NCBI GenBank assembly: GCA_963969595.1
Contig: OZ018410.1
Coordinates: 21,376,913 to 21,440,912 of the forward strand
Source: Neckera pumila
Taxonomy: Eukaryota; Streptophyta; Bryopsida; Hypnales; Neckeraceae
Length of the DNA: 64,000 bases
Reading direction: 5' to 3'
The notes under the pieces are model-generated. The model worked only from the letters and a program-made list of their open reading frames with translations, was not told where the DNA came from and searched no databases. Below, piece by piece: positions 44,794-56,819 of this stretch. Position 1 is the first letter of the stretch. The number at the start of each line of letters is the position of its first letter. A program made the translations under genes and the position numbers.

Positions 44794-45264
44794 AGGTAAA
44801 ACAACCCATTGTGGTCAACTTTAAAAGTTTGACCTCACGTAGTTGTTGAAGTTTTTCAATTTTGTCTCTATAGTAGTGCAAGTGTGAGAAACAGTGAGTG
44901 CAATTGAAATTATGTTTTTTTGACAAAATATGAATTTACTATGAATTTTTGAAGTATTCAATGCATCATGGCCCTAAAGAGTCTGTAGACTACCTTAGAA
45001 CTAACAAAATCTGAATCCATCATGCTCACTTTGCTCACCTAAAGCATTCGTAGTATTTTCTAATATGAAAGGCCTAAAAAGTTAATTCTCACAATGAATT
45101 CTCATTGAAAAATTAGAAGTTCCTAATGAAGTGACTAATCACTCCATTAATATTATGTAAGACATACACTGAAGCCAAACTCTCCTAAACTAAGAAAAAT
45201 TATAATGGGATCATTCCCTAGGTGACCACTATGGGTCATTTGACCACAATGGATTGTTGTACCT
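44794..45264. mobile_element. TA-flanked AGGTA MITE, 471 bp
   Basis: TA 44,792-44,793 and 45,265-45,266. The ends are AGGTAAAACAACCCATTGTG and CAATGGATTGTTGTACCT. U2 reads cccgtaattgtccaaatgac uninterrupted near 31,028. It is homologous throughout to the element at 43,523. Confidence 0.9.
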
Positions 45265-45394
45265 TAAATGTCCAAATGACTAGTTTTTGGTTGAATATTG
45301 CTCTTCTTTGCCAAGCAATCATTTTTTTCTCCATGTACTTTGTTGAGTTGTCTTTTGTTCGTCATAAATTCGAAAGTAGTCATGGGTCATTAAT

Positions 45395-46491
45395 CCCTAA
45401 ATGCCCAAGGCACCAAATTTTGGTGTCAACAAAACTTTGAAGTTAATCCTTAATTGCCTAACCAACCAAATATAGTTGGTCCAAAATTTTAGGCTCATTT
45501 TAGGGTGGGCAGTTGAATTCCTTTGGCCATTTAAAATTTTTTTACGGGGAGTTTTGAAGATTATCTATTGAAACTTTTTTATTTTTCATTGAAAAAAGGT
45601 AAATATTTGATTTTTGAGAGGTCCTCAGAGGCATATGTGTCTCATTGAGGAAGAATAAAGCTTACAAATTTTACTTGATTCTTGGCTTTAATCAAAGCTT
45701 GCCAATTTCACTTGAATTAAGCTCATTAAACATCTACATGGTTAGGTTTTGAAAAAAAAACAATTTGCGTCATTGGAGATAACTATAAGTCCATGATCTA
45801 ATTTCATAGGAAATACACACTAGGAAAGGCTTAGGCACTTAGGGGTTAAATAAGACCTAATTAAGTTTCTATTTTTAACAATTTAAAATTTTTCATCAAT
45901 ATCTAGGGTATTTTATCTAAACTGGCGCCGCAAAATATTTCAAAATATTCCTTTTTGCTTGTCCAGAATTCTTTTGTAGTCTAATTTTAGCATCAAAAAT
46001 CCAATTTTGAAAATGAATGATTATGATTTTTCTGTTTAAAATATTGTGCAAGGGTACCCATTGCAATCTTGACTTTCTGTAGTGTTGAGGGCTCTTAGAA
46101 ATGAGCCTCAAGTACACCGAGAAAAAATCACACTAGAAATTCATTTAATTAATTGTAGAGTAGATTTTGAGAAGCCATAAATTAATTGAGGTTATGCATA
46201 TTAGGCCCTTCAACCTCCTATTTTTTTGGTGACCATTTTTTTAGATTTGTCATGTAAAAAGAGAGCTAAAAGATTTTCATAGTTTTGAAACTTTCAAGAT
46301 CAAACATTATATCTTTCAGTCCATAAACGATATTGCCGTATTTTCTTTTCCTATATGATCTCTAGCATGTCTAATTTGAATTTGTACAGTTACAATTCAA
46401 AAAAAATTGACTCAAATTATCATAATGTTGGCTTTTTGTTCAATTTCAGCAAATTCCAAGAAGCTCAAAATAGGTCTTGGCCTTTTAGGGG
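45395..46491 (+). mobile_element. TTAA-flanked E-type element with a nested TTAA element
   Basis: TTAA 45,391-45,394, left end TCCCTAAATGCCCAAGGC, right end TCTTGGCCTTTTAGGGG, TTAA 46,492-46,495. It is related to 28,480-29,007. The nested element at 45,447-45,845 splits it. Confidence 0.85.
45447..45845. mobile_element. Nested TTAA element, 399 bp
   Basis: TTAA 45,443-45,446, left end TCCTTAATTGCCTAACC, right end GGCTTAGGCACTTAGGGG, TTAA 45,846-45,849. The related host element in U2 reads ctttgaagTTAAataaagcc intact at 28,529-28,532. Confidence 0.85.
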
Positions 46492-46495
46492 TTAA

Positions 46496-48480
46496 AAAAA
46501 ACACGGATTCTAATTATTTGTCACAAGTTGCAATGTCAGAGCTTTCCTTTTCCATAATTGATTGATTGCAAGAAACACTTGTACTATTTGTTGTGTTTTT
46601 TATAATCATCTTTTCAATACTTTTTGTACTATGAGTCACCTTAGATACTACCATGGACATAAAACATGAAATCTGGAAGGTCGATTGGATTCTAGATTTA
46701 TTATTTTGAAAACATGTGATGTTCATCATTGGATGGCAAGGATAGATTGCAATACTTAATTTGCCATAAAAATAGTCTACACAATAGATTAGAGGGGCCA
46801 TGGGCCTCCACCAATGCTATTGAGTCTTTTTGTGTACCCTAAAATACTATTTTGAACTACAAGTTACAATTTAAGCTAATAAATGTGACTATTATATTTC
46901 TATTTTTTTAAATTAGAAAGTGCAAATGAAAATTGAATTTTATAAGTGGCCATTGGTGCCAATTAAGAGCAAAGAAGGAAGATCAAAGCCAATTGAACTA
47001 AAAACCATTATTAAGTCAATATAACTTCCACCTAAACATAACTCACTTTAGGTCAATGCAAAACATACTTGGAAATCCCACTTCTAAGAAGGTGTATTTT
47101 TTTAAGTAAAGCTAATCTACCAAATTTGATGACATAAATCTTTAGAAAAGGTACTCAATTGTACTAAAACCACCAAAAACGTCTGAGTGACATGTATTTG
47201 AAATCCAATCTCACCTCTTGATTTATTTAAATATTTTTGAAATAATTCAAATAATTCAAATACATCGTCTATTGCTATAAGGAGCTTCCTTTTGAATATC
47301 ATATTCACTCAATCATTTTTGCAATACTTATGGCACAAAACAACTTCTGTATTGAACATGTAATGCCAAATAAGACAAGTGTTTTTTGCAATCATCCAAC
47401 TTTTGAAGCATGACTTGTATGAACTTGAAATTTTTATGGGAGATGGCTATCTTGAGTGTAATCATATTCCATATTTTTTTAGAAATTTTAAATATCATTA
47501 AATATATTTAAAAATCCATTTTGTTAGTTTATCTTATTTTGAGTTTTAGGAGATTTTAGAATTATAAAGTATCCAAAACTAATGATTTGGAGCTATAATT
47601 TTGATAGTCTATTTCTACAGTAATTAGGCATGTTCCTACCAAGACATGTTTGAAAATAAATTATTTTATGTCATCTACTTTTGTGCAAATAGGGCTCCCT
47701 TGTGTATACACTTCTAAACATTGAATATGGCTTAAAATCATTCTTTTGGTGAATATCTTCACCATGAAGTCCTCCAAATTGACCAATTTTTGGTTTCTTT
47801 GTAAATCCTTTTTTCTATTTTTTACAAATTAAAATGTCAAAGTACCTATTTTCTACTTTTCTTGTAATTCTACACTTTTCTAGTTCTCCTACTTAAATAA
47901 AAATTCTATGCTTTTCTTTTGTAGGGTACCTTCTTCTTTGCTTCTTACAAGTGTATACATTGAACATGATTATAAATGTTTAATACTTAATTTAAATTGT
48001 TTATATTTAATTTTAAAATTTTAAAATTTTATCGTATTCTTAAAAAACGGCTAAAAATTGGCAGATCGGAACAGATTCAATAGGTCATTTGTGCAATCAC
48101 CCTCATTATTAGTATAATTCACAACACCAATATTATTAATCTAGCAAAATTTCACCTAGCTGAATTCTACAACTTTTGGTACTTTCAAATTGCATATTTT
48201 GAAATATTTGTTTGTATAAATTCTAGTTTTTAAAGCCTTTTCAAGAGTTTAAGAAAAATGCGACAATTTTTTGTTCACTCCAAACTATTAACAGATTTAA
48301 TTTGGAATTATACTATAAGAGTCTTTGTCCCTATCTTCAAGGTAACATTTGTTAATACAAAATGTCCTTCCGTTTGGTTCTAGAATCAATAAGATTGACG
48401 GTATATACTCTCAAAATATGATCCAGTAGGCTAGCTTGAGACACGGATTGTTGACTACCCCATTCACAATGGTCTTAGGG
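46496..48480. other. U3 intergenic sequence with U3-only stretches
   Basis: 46,500-47,640 and 47,808-48,390 are absent from U2; 47,815-47,945 is an inverted match to 3,355-3,490. No gene or clean element boundary was found in either. Confidence 0.5.
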
Positions 48481-48600
48481 CTAGCATGATTATTCTTATC
48501 TATTCAACTCTATTTTATCTATTGATGCCTGGCCACATCAGCCACAATATTCAAGTCAATCCTTGGCTTTTCTCCTCCAATCAAGACCCTAGGTCACTAA

Positions 48601-48606
48601 TATAAA
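48601..48606 (+). promoter_or_regulatory. TATA-like box, U3 TPD1-like gene
   Basis: TATAAA follows the conserved caagaccctaggtcactaa and is the counterpart of 31,887. It lies about 980 bp before the ATG. Confidence 0.45.
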
Positions 48607-49587
48607 GAGGCTCTAAGCACCTTCCCCTTGAAACACATAAGCCCTTCCTCTTCCGGTGGTGACAATCGTCGCTCTACCTCCTTTGCCTCATCAACTCCTG
48701 GTATTTATGTATCGGCGGCACCTGTTGCTCTTCCTTCATTGCATTTTCTGCAAGTACGTGCTTTTTGTGTTTTTTTGTGCTTTTCAATCTAGCTACATAG
48801 GGTAGTCAATCCAATTGCAAGTTGATCATCTCTTTGTAGTTTGCAATTGTTCTGCTGTATATGCGTGCATTTCCTATTGCAAATTGTGTCTTTAGTTTTT
48901 TTCTAGTAGATTCGGACAAGTCTGTTGGGATTCATTAGGTGCGGTCCAACCGTATACAAGTTTGTTTGAGGGTCTAAAAAGAGTTGAAATTCAATCGATT
49001 TTGTATCTTTTTACTCTTACATTATATATATGCTCAAGAGTGTGTCACTTCAAGTCTAGACTCTTTTTAAAATTCTGACCTGTTAAATTCCTGTCCGACC
49101 CGTTTAAGTCTTTACATGATTGTATGTGAACTTGCTTTTGATACCAAAACCTTTTCCCAAAATACTCCCATCCGTTTTCTTGTTGTGCTAGAGAAGGATC
49201 ATAATTACCTCGTAGTATACACAATTGGAGGGTTTTCCAATGAGTTGTGCATTTTTCGATCTTCTCCTTGTGCAAATTAAAGCAGTGTTGAACATCAATA
49301 TTATTTCAGTGTTGAATTTTGCACTTTTCAAGTTAAGTTTGTACTTATGTTTGGATTTGTCATGAATCATTTTAGTTTATGAATATGTACCCCTAGCTTG
49401 CATCTTGCCGTTGTTGTCTCCTTTATTATTAAAAACCTAGCTAGCTAAAACTCTGCACGCCTCTTGACAACAAGTTTAATTGATCACTGACCCTTTCTGT
49501 GACTCTCCATTTCCAGATTGTAACTTATTCCAAGACAAGCCCTCACAATTAAGAACCTATCCACGCCTGCAAGATCAATCGAGTACC

Positions 49588-50058
49588 ATGGCGTTGCGCA
49601 AGTTCCTTGCAACTGTCTTCCTATTATTTGCCATCCTCTCGTTCTCTGAGTCAGCTCGGCCAACTTTTGTAGAATACGAATCATTTGCCATGGATCAAGC
49701 GTTGGTGAAGACCCCCATCATTGGCACTCAAGCCCTGGCTAACCCTTGCCACCCACGAGACATCAGCATCCAGCAATACGAGGCCTCGGGCTCGGGCATT
49801 CCCGTCTGGCAAGTCCAGATTGCGAACTTGTGCACCAACCCCCTATGCATGATCTCTAAAGTGATTGTGCAATGCGGTGCATTTCACACACCTACTTTGG
49901 TGAATCCCCACGTGTTTCGACGCCTGGACGCGAAAGCTGGGACTTGTATTGTGAATGATGGGAATAGGATTGAGAATACGAATACAGTGACGTTTCAATA
50001 TAGTGAAATCATGAAGGAGCCACTAACGTTGAAATCGGCAAAGGTGACATGTTGGTGA
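49588..50058 (+). CDS. TPD1-like: TPD1-like secreted cysteine-rich protein, U3 copy, full-length
   Basis: The ATG at 49,588 is in context taccATGG, conserved with U2; an earlier in-frame extension is not ATG-initiated and matches the noncoding leader of U2. The 156-residue protein has a signal peptide (FLATVFLLFAILSF, cleavage near residue 23). The TPD1 core follows: NPCHPRDISIQQY, IPVWQVQIANLC, CMISKVIVQCGAFHTPTLVNP, FRRLDAKAGTCIVNDG, VTFQYSE and a C-terminal SAKVTCW. Cysteines at 54, 82, 87, 96, 120 and 155 give an even set of six, as expected for disulfides. The intronless frame is intact. The promoter block and poly(A) region are shared with U2. It probably acts as an apoplastic peptide ligand or ligand-like protein; its receptor and tissue cannot be read from sequence. 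Confidence 0.9.
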   Translation: MALRKFLATVFLLFAILSFSESARPTFVEYESFAMDQALVKTPIIGTQALANPCHPRDISIQQYEASGSGIPVWQVQIANLCTNPLCMISKVIVQCGAFHTPTLVNPHVFRRLDAKAGTCIVNDGNRIENTNTVTFQYSEIMKEPLTLKSAKVTCW

Positions 50059-50249
50059 TGGAATGGAGACCAGCTTTGTATGGAGCTACTTGATAGCATC
50101 AATCTTGATCTCCAGCAAATGTGTTGTATAGTGAAATTATTGGCTTTTGGAAGGAGTAGCCAATGGCTAACTTTTGAAAAAGTTGCTTGCTAGCTTGGAT
50201 TCACTATGTTAGCTATTTGGCAATGTATGTAGGTCAATGATTCTCCAAT

Positions 50250-50255
50250 AATAAA
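50250..50255 (+). terminator. Polyadenylation signal, U3 TPD1-like gene
   Basis: AATAAA in ctccaataataaagaa, about 190 bp after the stop. The U2 equivalent is closer to its stop because of the 79-bp deletion there and other small differences. Confidence 0.55.
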
Positions 50256-51031
50256 GAAATGATTTGGTTTTGTATAAGTGTTAAGAGATTACTTGAATCA
50301 AGTGGGTATTTTGTTGTCCAATCATTTTGTGCCTTTTTTAGATGAACAATTGTTGTAATGAAAAGTTTCTTAGGGTTTCCAAACCTTTCATATGTGAACC
50401 TAACCGGCTAACCCTATAGATGAGGATGAAAACTCCATTGTTGCCTTATCATATGATGAATAGTTTCATTTTTATTTCTACAATTTCTTTGAATGTCATT
50501 TATGAGACATTTTTATGTAGTCCTTGGTGCCAAACAATCAATCCAAAGCCATTGAAAGAAAAAATTTAGTTATAAATTTGAAAAAAAATATAAAAAAAAC
50601 TCCCATATTTTGCTCAAGAGTTGAAGTTCTACAGAAAGCATTAAAAATCTATAACTTGTAAAAAAACTCAATAAATATTTTATTACCAAGGCATTTCATG
50701 GATTTTATTGATTATTGCATTATTGGCACTCTTTTACAATTTAAATTTTTCAAAGAACTTTTAACTTATCTATTATTGTATTGTGGAACAATGAGAAGTT
50801 CCTTGAAACCTTTCAATACTAAATAGAGTCAAAGATACTCTTATAGAGATAGATTTCATATACAACCCTTTTATTTGTAATCTAACAAACAAATAAAGAA
50901 ATTAATGAACTTGAATGCATAGTAGTCTAGGTCATTATATTGTTCATTTCCAACCCAAAAATTGTTGGAAATGCAGAAGAATTTTACTCAAGTAGTGACA
51001 CTATATAGAAAATATATATCATAAGAAAATC

Positions 51032-51650
51032 CCGGGAAATCATTTAGAAGGTCCATTAGGAACTACGTGTGTTAAGATTTTGGACCCCCTATCTTATGTT
51101 CTAAAATTTAAACAAAAGGAAAAGAAAAATATATGAGTAGATTTTCCTACTTTGAAAGTTTATGTTTTGAATTATTGATAATTACTTCAAGTTATTGATG
51201 ATTAAAGTTTAAGATAGTTAAAGTTTATATTTTAATTATAATTAGTTACTAATTTTTGAAGTAAAAAGATACACTGCAAAGCTGAAATTAACTTTCACAC
51301 TCCTATTTTATATAAGAAAAAATTGTATGAAAAATACACAAAAAATTCTCAAAAATAATTCTCTATTGAAAGTTCATATTCATTGAATATTGATGCAATA
51401 GTCAGCAAAATGTATTCTCTATAAATATTTGAGTTGAAAAATATGCCATTTTAGTCCATTTTTCAATCTTCTCTAGAAATCATTTAATCTGGTATTTGAA
51501 TTGGGAATATTTTACTATAGAAACCTATAGCCTTTGTTAAATAAATAATGCTCAAATTTATAGGTCGAAATCATAATAATGAATAGGAGGGCCAAAAATT
51601 CACTTGAACACATGTCGTTAGTTATAGATACACTAAGTGACTCCCCTGGA
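51032..51650. mobile_element. hAT-like MITE specific to U3, about 619 bp
   Basis: AGAAAATC (51,024-51,031) and AGAAAATT (51,651-51,658) form an imperfect 8-bp target duplication. U1 and U2 have a single agaaaattcttcaat. The ends TCCCGGGAAATCATTTAG (counting the last target base) and CTAAGTGACTCCCCTGGA are inverted partners. The 8-bp duplication and a CAGGG-like terminus suit hAT. The interior is non-coding. Confidence 0.75.
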
Positions 51651-52177
51651 AGAAAATTCTTCAATAATTTTATTTATATTTTGTCCTAACACTTTACTTT
51701 TTCTTTATGTTGCAATTTTTCATGGTAATTTGTACTCGAAAGTTTTCAATGAACATTCAATTGTTTGTGTTTTTAATTTATACCATTTATAAACCCTAAA
51801 TTCCTTAGAAACTAAAAAGTCCAATTCTCCGGAAATAAATTGGCCAATTGTTGGGAATAAATTTTCAAAGTTTGTGAATATACAAAATATCTCCAATTCA
51901 AAACAGAATTTGCTACATTATAGGAAGAAATTTCCTCTCACAAAGGACATTGAAAAAAAATAAAAATCCAAAAGTAATTTAATCCATCACCTACCTGCTA
52001 TGACCAAATCTTACACATGCCACCTGGCACAACGCTTCTTGATGCAAAGGCAAGTTTCAATGGTCCAAGCAACACTCTCACATTTTATAAATACAAAGAC
52101 CTAACCACAATTTTCAGCCACCTTTTTCATTGTACCGATGAGATTTGTAAATTTCATACATTGTATTTAGGGCTTAG

Positions 52178-52181
52178 TTAA
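52178..52181. other. Empty TTAA target site (U3) for the element at 769 and 34,806
   Basis: The sequence tttagggcttagTTAAtggaaa is continuous, against tttagggctttgTTAA ... TTAAtagaaa in U1. Confidence 0.9.
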
Positions 52182-52389
52182 TGGAAAACTATGCTTGAAA
52201 AAGGAAGAAGGCTTAGCCCAAAGCCCAAAGGTGTAGCAAGGAGCATAATCTCCTCAATCCCTCAATATGGTGCACAATCACAAGTTAAGTGTATACTATG
52301 TGTACAAGTCTTTTTTGTGCATAATATCTTGGTGTAAAGTGGGTGTCCCTCAAACCGCCACTTTTTTCTCCTATGCTTAATTACTATTA

Positions 52390-52393
52390 TTAA
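52390..52393. other. Empty TTAA target site (U3) for the element at 1,884
   Basis: The sequence actattaTTAAattgatc is continuous here. U1 splits the same flanks with 738 bp between TTAA copies. Confidence 0.85.
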
Positions 52394-53261
52394 ATTGATC
52401 AAATTTTCATATTATTTTATTGGCAGATGAAAAGAGGTTTCAACGCACTAAAGAACGCGACATTTGAATATTGTAAGCAAAAGTTACTAAAGAACAAATG
52501 GTTTCTTCTATATAGGTACATAATTGATTTTGGAGATGTACCCATAGTAAAGATGGCGGTTTAGGGTCAGTGGTGCATTTAGAAATGCCCAACTTAATTT
52601 TGCACATAACTATAACAAATTGTAATGTTTAATACATTGTACTATATGTATCTATATAGATGTGTCTTTTGAACCATGCATTCTCCTAAATTAAGGGACT
52701 TTGTTTCTTAAGGAAATCTAGAAACCAATGCCTTGACAATACAAATATAGCCTAGCTCAACAAACTGTGCATTATAAGACCATATATTGGACCTCAATGT
52801 TTCGTGCTCTACATTGCTATATTTTTCATTAAATATGAGTAGAAATATTTTTATTTTATTTTTTGAGATGAAACAAGTCTTCCACATTTCCTAAGATTTT
52901 CAAATTTTTGATTAAATTTGAAATTACTATAAATTTTTTGAAGAACAAGCGCTCAAACTTCATCTAATCGGACCTAAAATCCTATTATTACATGAGGTGC
53001 CCAAGAGTTTTTAAATATTTTTTGCTTAGACTTAAATTTAAAGTGATTAATTTTCTCGGTTTTCCAATTTTTTTCTTTAGTGCATAGTCCAAACTATGGT
53101 CCATATGTGGACCGCTTGGATTTATATATCCACAAATTTTATTATTTCTCTCAAGGTTGTCCTAGATAAGTGAAATTTGAATGAATCATCTTTTGTTCAC
53201 AAGTTCTTTTCCTATGTTGAAGGCATCAATATTGTAATAGAATAGTTAGTTCACTCTTTAA

Positions 53262-54179
53262 TCCCTGAAGTTCCATGACTATATTTTCATCGAACTGAAG
53301 GCTCAAAAATTGCCATAGTACAAATACCAAATTTTTGAAATTTTTTTTTTACACACGTAACCATAGGGTCTTGTAGTATGCTGATTTGAGGGCATGTGGT
53401 AAAAATTTCAGAAATTTCCACTGCAAGGATTGCAAGATATAAGCATTCAAATTCATTGAAATTTTTTTTTGGCCCTGCAAAAAACAAGGCACTTCACAAG
53501 CTCACTTTTCTATTGAAAAATGTCCAAAATGGTGGTGCTTCTTTGGATTCTTTTATCTGGACAAATTGACCACATGCCTAAAAAATTTCTGATCATTTGG
53601 AATTGTACAACATATAGAAAAAAAACAGTAAGTAGACAATAGTAGAGAATGACCCAAAATACTAAATTGTTAAGAGTTTAATTATGGAATTGAAAAATGC
53701 CAATCCCAATGGTGACAATGTTGTAATAAACAATCTACATTCTATGATTATATTTTTTTCAAAAAGTATTGAAAATTGAATAAGATAAAGGACTTCAAAA
53801 TTTATTTTAGAGTAGAAAATTTGTAACTGCCCGCAAACTAAAAATTCTATTAACTTTTGACTCATTGATCAAAATAGATTGATTCAAAGCTTTTGTTTGT
53901 ATGTATATAACTCTAGAAAACCAATTTCAAATTTTTGTTTTTGAAGAAAGTGATTTGTTTTATATGCCTAGATTGCCCATTTACAAAAAAAATAATATAT
54001 TAGGCCATAACTTTTGACTCATATTTCCAAATGTCATGAAATTTAGTGCATATGAAAGATACTCCTTGTCTCCACTTTCTTTTAAACTTTGGTCCAAAAA
54101 TATGAAAATCTCCAATCACATGTACCTGCCAGAAATTGCTATGTAGCCAAAAAAGCAAGCTGGCATGGTCCTTTAGGGG
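53262..54179 (+). mobile_element. B-type TTAA element, 918 bp
   Basis: TTAA 53,258-53,261, left end TCCCTGAAGTTCCATGAC, right end CATGGTCCTTTAGGGG, TTAA 54,180-54,183. It has the usual catgtaaccat..gatcttgtag box about 100 bp in (here gtaaccatagggtcttgtag). It shares its right TTAA with the next element. Confidence 0.85.
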
Positions 54180-54183
54180 TTAA

Positions 54184-54707
54184 TCTCTAAAAGCCCAAGG
54201 GGTTTGGACAAAATACAAATGTGTTATAAAATACAAGTTCTAAGACTTTTTTGAAGTTTGCATCAAAGAAGATAATGTGAAGCACAAAAAGTAGAAAACA
54301 TCCGTAAGGTCAAAATTACAAAATTATTTTTAAAATGAATTTTGAAGATATAACTTCAAAAATTCACCAAAAATACAATTTCTATTTTTAGCGTTTGAAT
54401 TTTTTTTTGATTAGTCAAAATTGTGGTTTCTATCGATTTGTGAAAAAAATGCATGAAATCTAGTAATGAGAACACCAATACTTTTTCCATATAGTAAGTT
54501 TTTCAACACTAGGCAAATCTAGACACTTTGTGCTATTTCTCTTATAGTTTTTGTTTGACCAAAGCGATCTGAGTTTTGAATATAAATATTAATAGACAAC
54601 CCAATCTTTTGGGAAAAAAAAAAAAAGAATCTTTTTTTTTTTTTTGCCCAAAAATTTTGCCCGAAGTCGGGTAGCGACCAAAAAATGGTCGTTTGAGAGC
54701 TTAGGAG
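54184..54707 (+). mobile_element. TTAA-flanked D-type element, 524 bp, abutting the previous one
   Basis: Shared TTAA 54,180-54,183, left end TCTCTAAAAGCCCAAGGGG, right end TTTGAGAGCTTAGGAG, TTAA 54,708-54,711. The interior is distinct from A and B and contains poly-A/poly-T runs near 54,615-54,645. Confidence 0.75.
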
Positions 54708-54959
54708 TTAACAACATTAAATCACAACAATTATGCAATGTTAGAGTTTGAAATTTGAAAATACTTTTTGAAAATGAGATATAAAGAAGATTTGATGGTA
54801 AATTTGTTAAAATATTTGTCAAATTTGTTTTGCTTCAGAGATTAATTTATCTTAAAGAATCATTTTCAAGCCGTTTGAGACTTATAGCACTATAAAACTT
54901 TAGTAGTTAGAAATTAAAATACTTAAAGATTTTTCAACTTCTATATTTAGAAAGTAGCA

Positions 54960-56750
54960 AAGTGATATTGCATTTTGATTTCTCTTGGCGATTGATTCAA
55001 GAAGTTATTGACAGAATGGATTTTGGGCACGATCCTATGGTCTCAATATTCATCACAATTTTTCTAAACCTATTGTGAAGATAGAAAAACACATTAGCTT
55101 TAAGGGAATATAAAGTTTATTTAAATCAATGCCTGGATACAAAAGTTAGGGCACAAAAGGTCCTTTTTGGGTGTGGCGGGCAGAAATTGCCTCTCACAAA
55201 AAATAAAAGTTTAATTTTAAATTTTTTTTCTCATAAATTATAATTTTATCTACATGGGAAGCTTTGATTCATTCCATTTGGATTTGTTATGTGAAAGTTA
55301 TGGGCAATCTTATTTTTTCGGACAATTAGAGCTGTTTTTTGATAAAAAAACTTATAGGATTCATTTTTGAATGCAATTTTCACAATTTTTCAAAAAAACT
55401 TGTTTGACAAGGTTAAGTTTGCTTGCTAAAACAATCTTGCCAATGGGATTATAGAGCTTTGATCCCATCTTAGAGCTATTAATTCGTGCAGGTTTTTGAC
55501 TATGTTTTCACCAAAACTGCAATTTCTAATACAAGTACCAAATTTTAGAAAAAAATTAGATTTGTACACATGTAACCATAAGATCTTGTAGTGCGCTGGT
55601 TTGAAAAGATGTGGAAAAAATTTCAGAAGTTTCCACCATGTAGATTGCAAGATATTAGTGTTTGAATTGAGAAAATCCTTTTTTTGTCCCTATAAAAAAC
55701 GGGCAACTGCACTTCACAAGGTCACATTTGTATAAAAAAATGTCTAAAATCGTGTTTACTTTTTAAATTCATTTTTGAAGTCAAGTTGGCTATAAACTTG
55801 AAAAATTTCAGATCATTTGAAATTGTACAACATACATGAAAAAATTAGTAAGTAGAAAGAAGTAGAGAATGATTCAAAACACTAAATTGTTAAGAATTTA
55901 ATTATAGAATTGAAAAACTCCAATCCCAATGGTTGTTGTGTTGTAATAAACAATCTACATCCAATGTTTTTTTTAATTTCAAAAATATTGAGAATTGAGT
56001 TAAATAAAGGACTTCACAACTTATTTTAGAGTGGAGATTCCATTACTACCCGCAAACTAGGACTCCTCATAATTTTCATCTCATTAACAAAAATGGAATG
56101 ATGCAAAGCTTTCTATGTATTTATAAATCTAAAGAAGCAACTTCAAATTTTTATTCTTTTAAAAAGTGATTTCTTAAGAATTTTTTGAGCTGCCCGCTGA
56201 GCATTGAAAATCACATATCATACAATAACCTTTTAACCATGTTGTCAAAAGTTATGAAAATTCTTGAGCTTTAAAGCTACTCTTTGGAAAAATGTTGTGT
56301 GAAAATTTCAAAGAAAAAGATAAAAAATCCGCTTGTCGTGAGTTGCCTGAAAATGCTATGTTCTCAAAAAAGCATTAATGATTTAGTTTTTTCTTTCAAC
56401 TTTGGACCTACTTCTATTTAACAAATTTTTTAAAAATGAAAATGAAGTGCGTTTTTAAAAAAAGAAAATTTTTAGATTTTCAACTCAATTCCTTAAAACC
56501 AAAAAAATTAAATTCAAAGTCTATAGTGCAAAAAAATTCACAAATGGCGGTCAAAGTCATCTGAAATTGCAGGCTAGTGTTCAAAAAAACAAAATTTTCC
56601 AACTTTGAATGCTAATGTCTTCTAATCTATGTAGTCAAACCTTATGAAGTTTTTAGTACATGATCTGAGATAAGTTAAGTACAAGATCCTGTGGTTAGAT
56701 TTAAAAAAAAAGAATTATTTTCTTCTCTTGGATGAACGCAGCAGAACTAG
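54960..56750 (-). mobile_element. Damaged A-type element, split by a nested B-type element
   Basis: About 55,020-55,480 and 56,379-56,720 are consecutive parts of a minus-orientation A element (tgggcacgatcc, cttttcacttattcg-like phrases, then tttggacctacttct and ctatagtgcaaaaaa). The continuity is broken exactly at the TTAA pair of the nested element. Both outer termini are decayed, so the limits are approximate. Confidence 0.65.
55483..56374 (+). mobile_element. B-type TTAA element nested in an A-type element, 892 bp
   Basis: The host reads gagctaTTAA (55,479-55,482) then, after the insert, TTAA (56,375-56,378) tgatttag. The intact host at 27,085-27,110 reads gagctattaacaatttag. The interior matches B-type copies at 41,958 and 53,262 (ttgactatgttttcacc, gtaaccataagatcttgtag). 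Its terminal CCCCTAAAGG bases are decayed. Confidence 0.8.
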
Positions 56751-56819
56751 ATTTAAACATATTCTTGGAGTTATAGGTTTCGTGAAATTTTGGGAATTAT
56801 CTCTTTATTTTTCATTTAA

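Larger units (their letters stand above)
40398..48480. repeat. Segmental duplication unit U3, upstream part (partner 25,050-31,390)
   Basis: It is collinear with U2 from the gttggtgttgggtactgctc region to ccccattcacaatggtct. It contains many U3-specific insertions. About 46,500-47,640 and 47,808-48,390 have no U2 counterpart. Confidence 0.85.
50821..52960. repeat. Segmental duplication unit U3, 3' flank (partners 1-3,250 and 34,055-35,870)
   Basis: It is collinear with U1 and U2 but lacks the A-type element (single TTAA at 52,178-52,181) and the element at 1,884 (single TTAA at 52,390-52,393). It carries its own hAT-like insertion at 51,032. No gene is seen. Confidence 0.85.

Noticed and set aside
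49480..49587. N-terminal extension of the U3 TPD1-like frame
   Set aside because: It does not begin with ATG, lacks a signal peptide, and corresponds to the noncoding leader in U2. The ATG at 49,588 gives a normal signal peptide.
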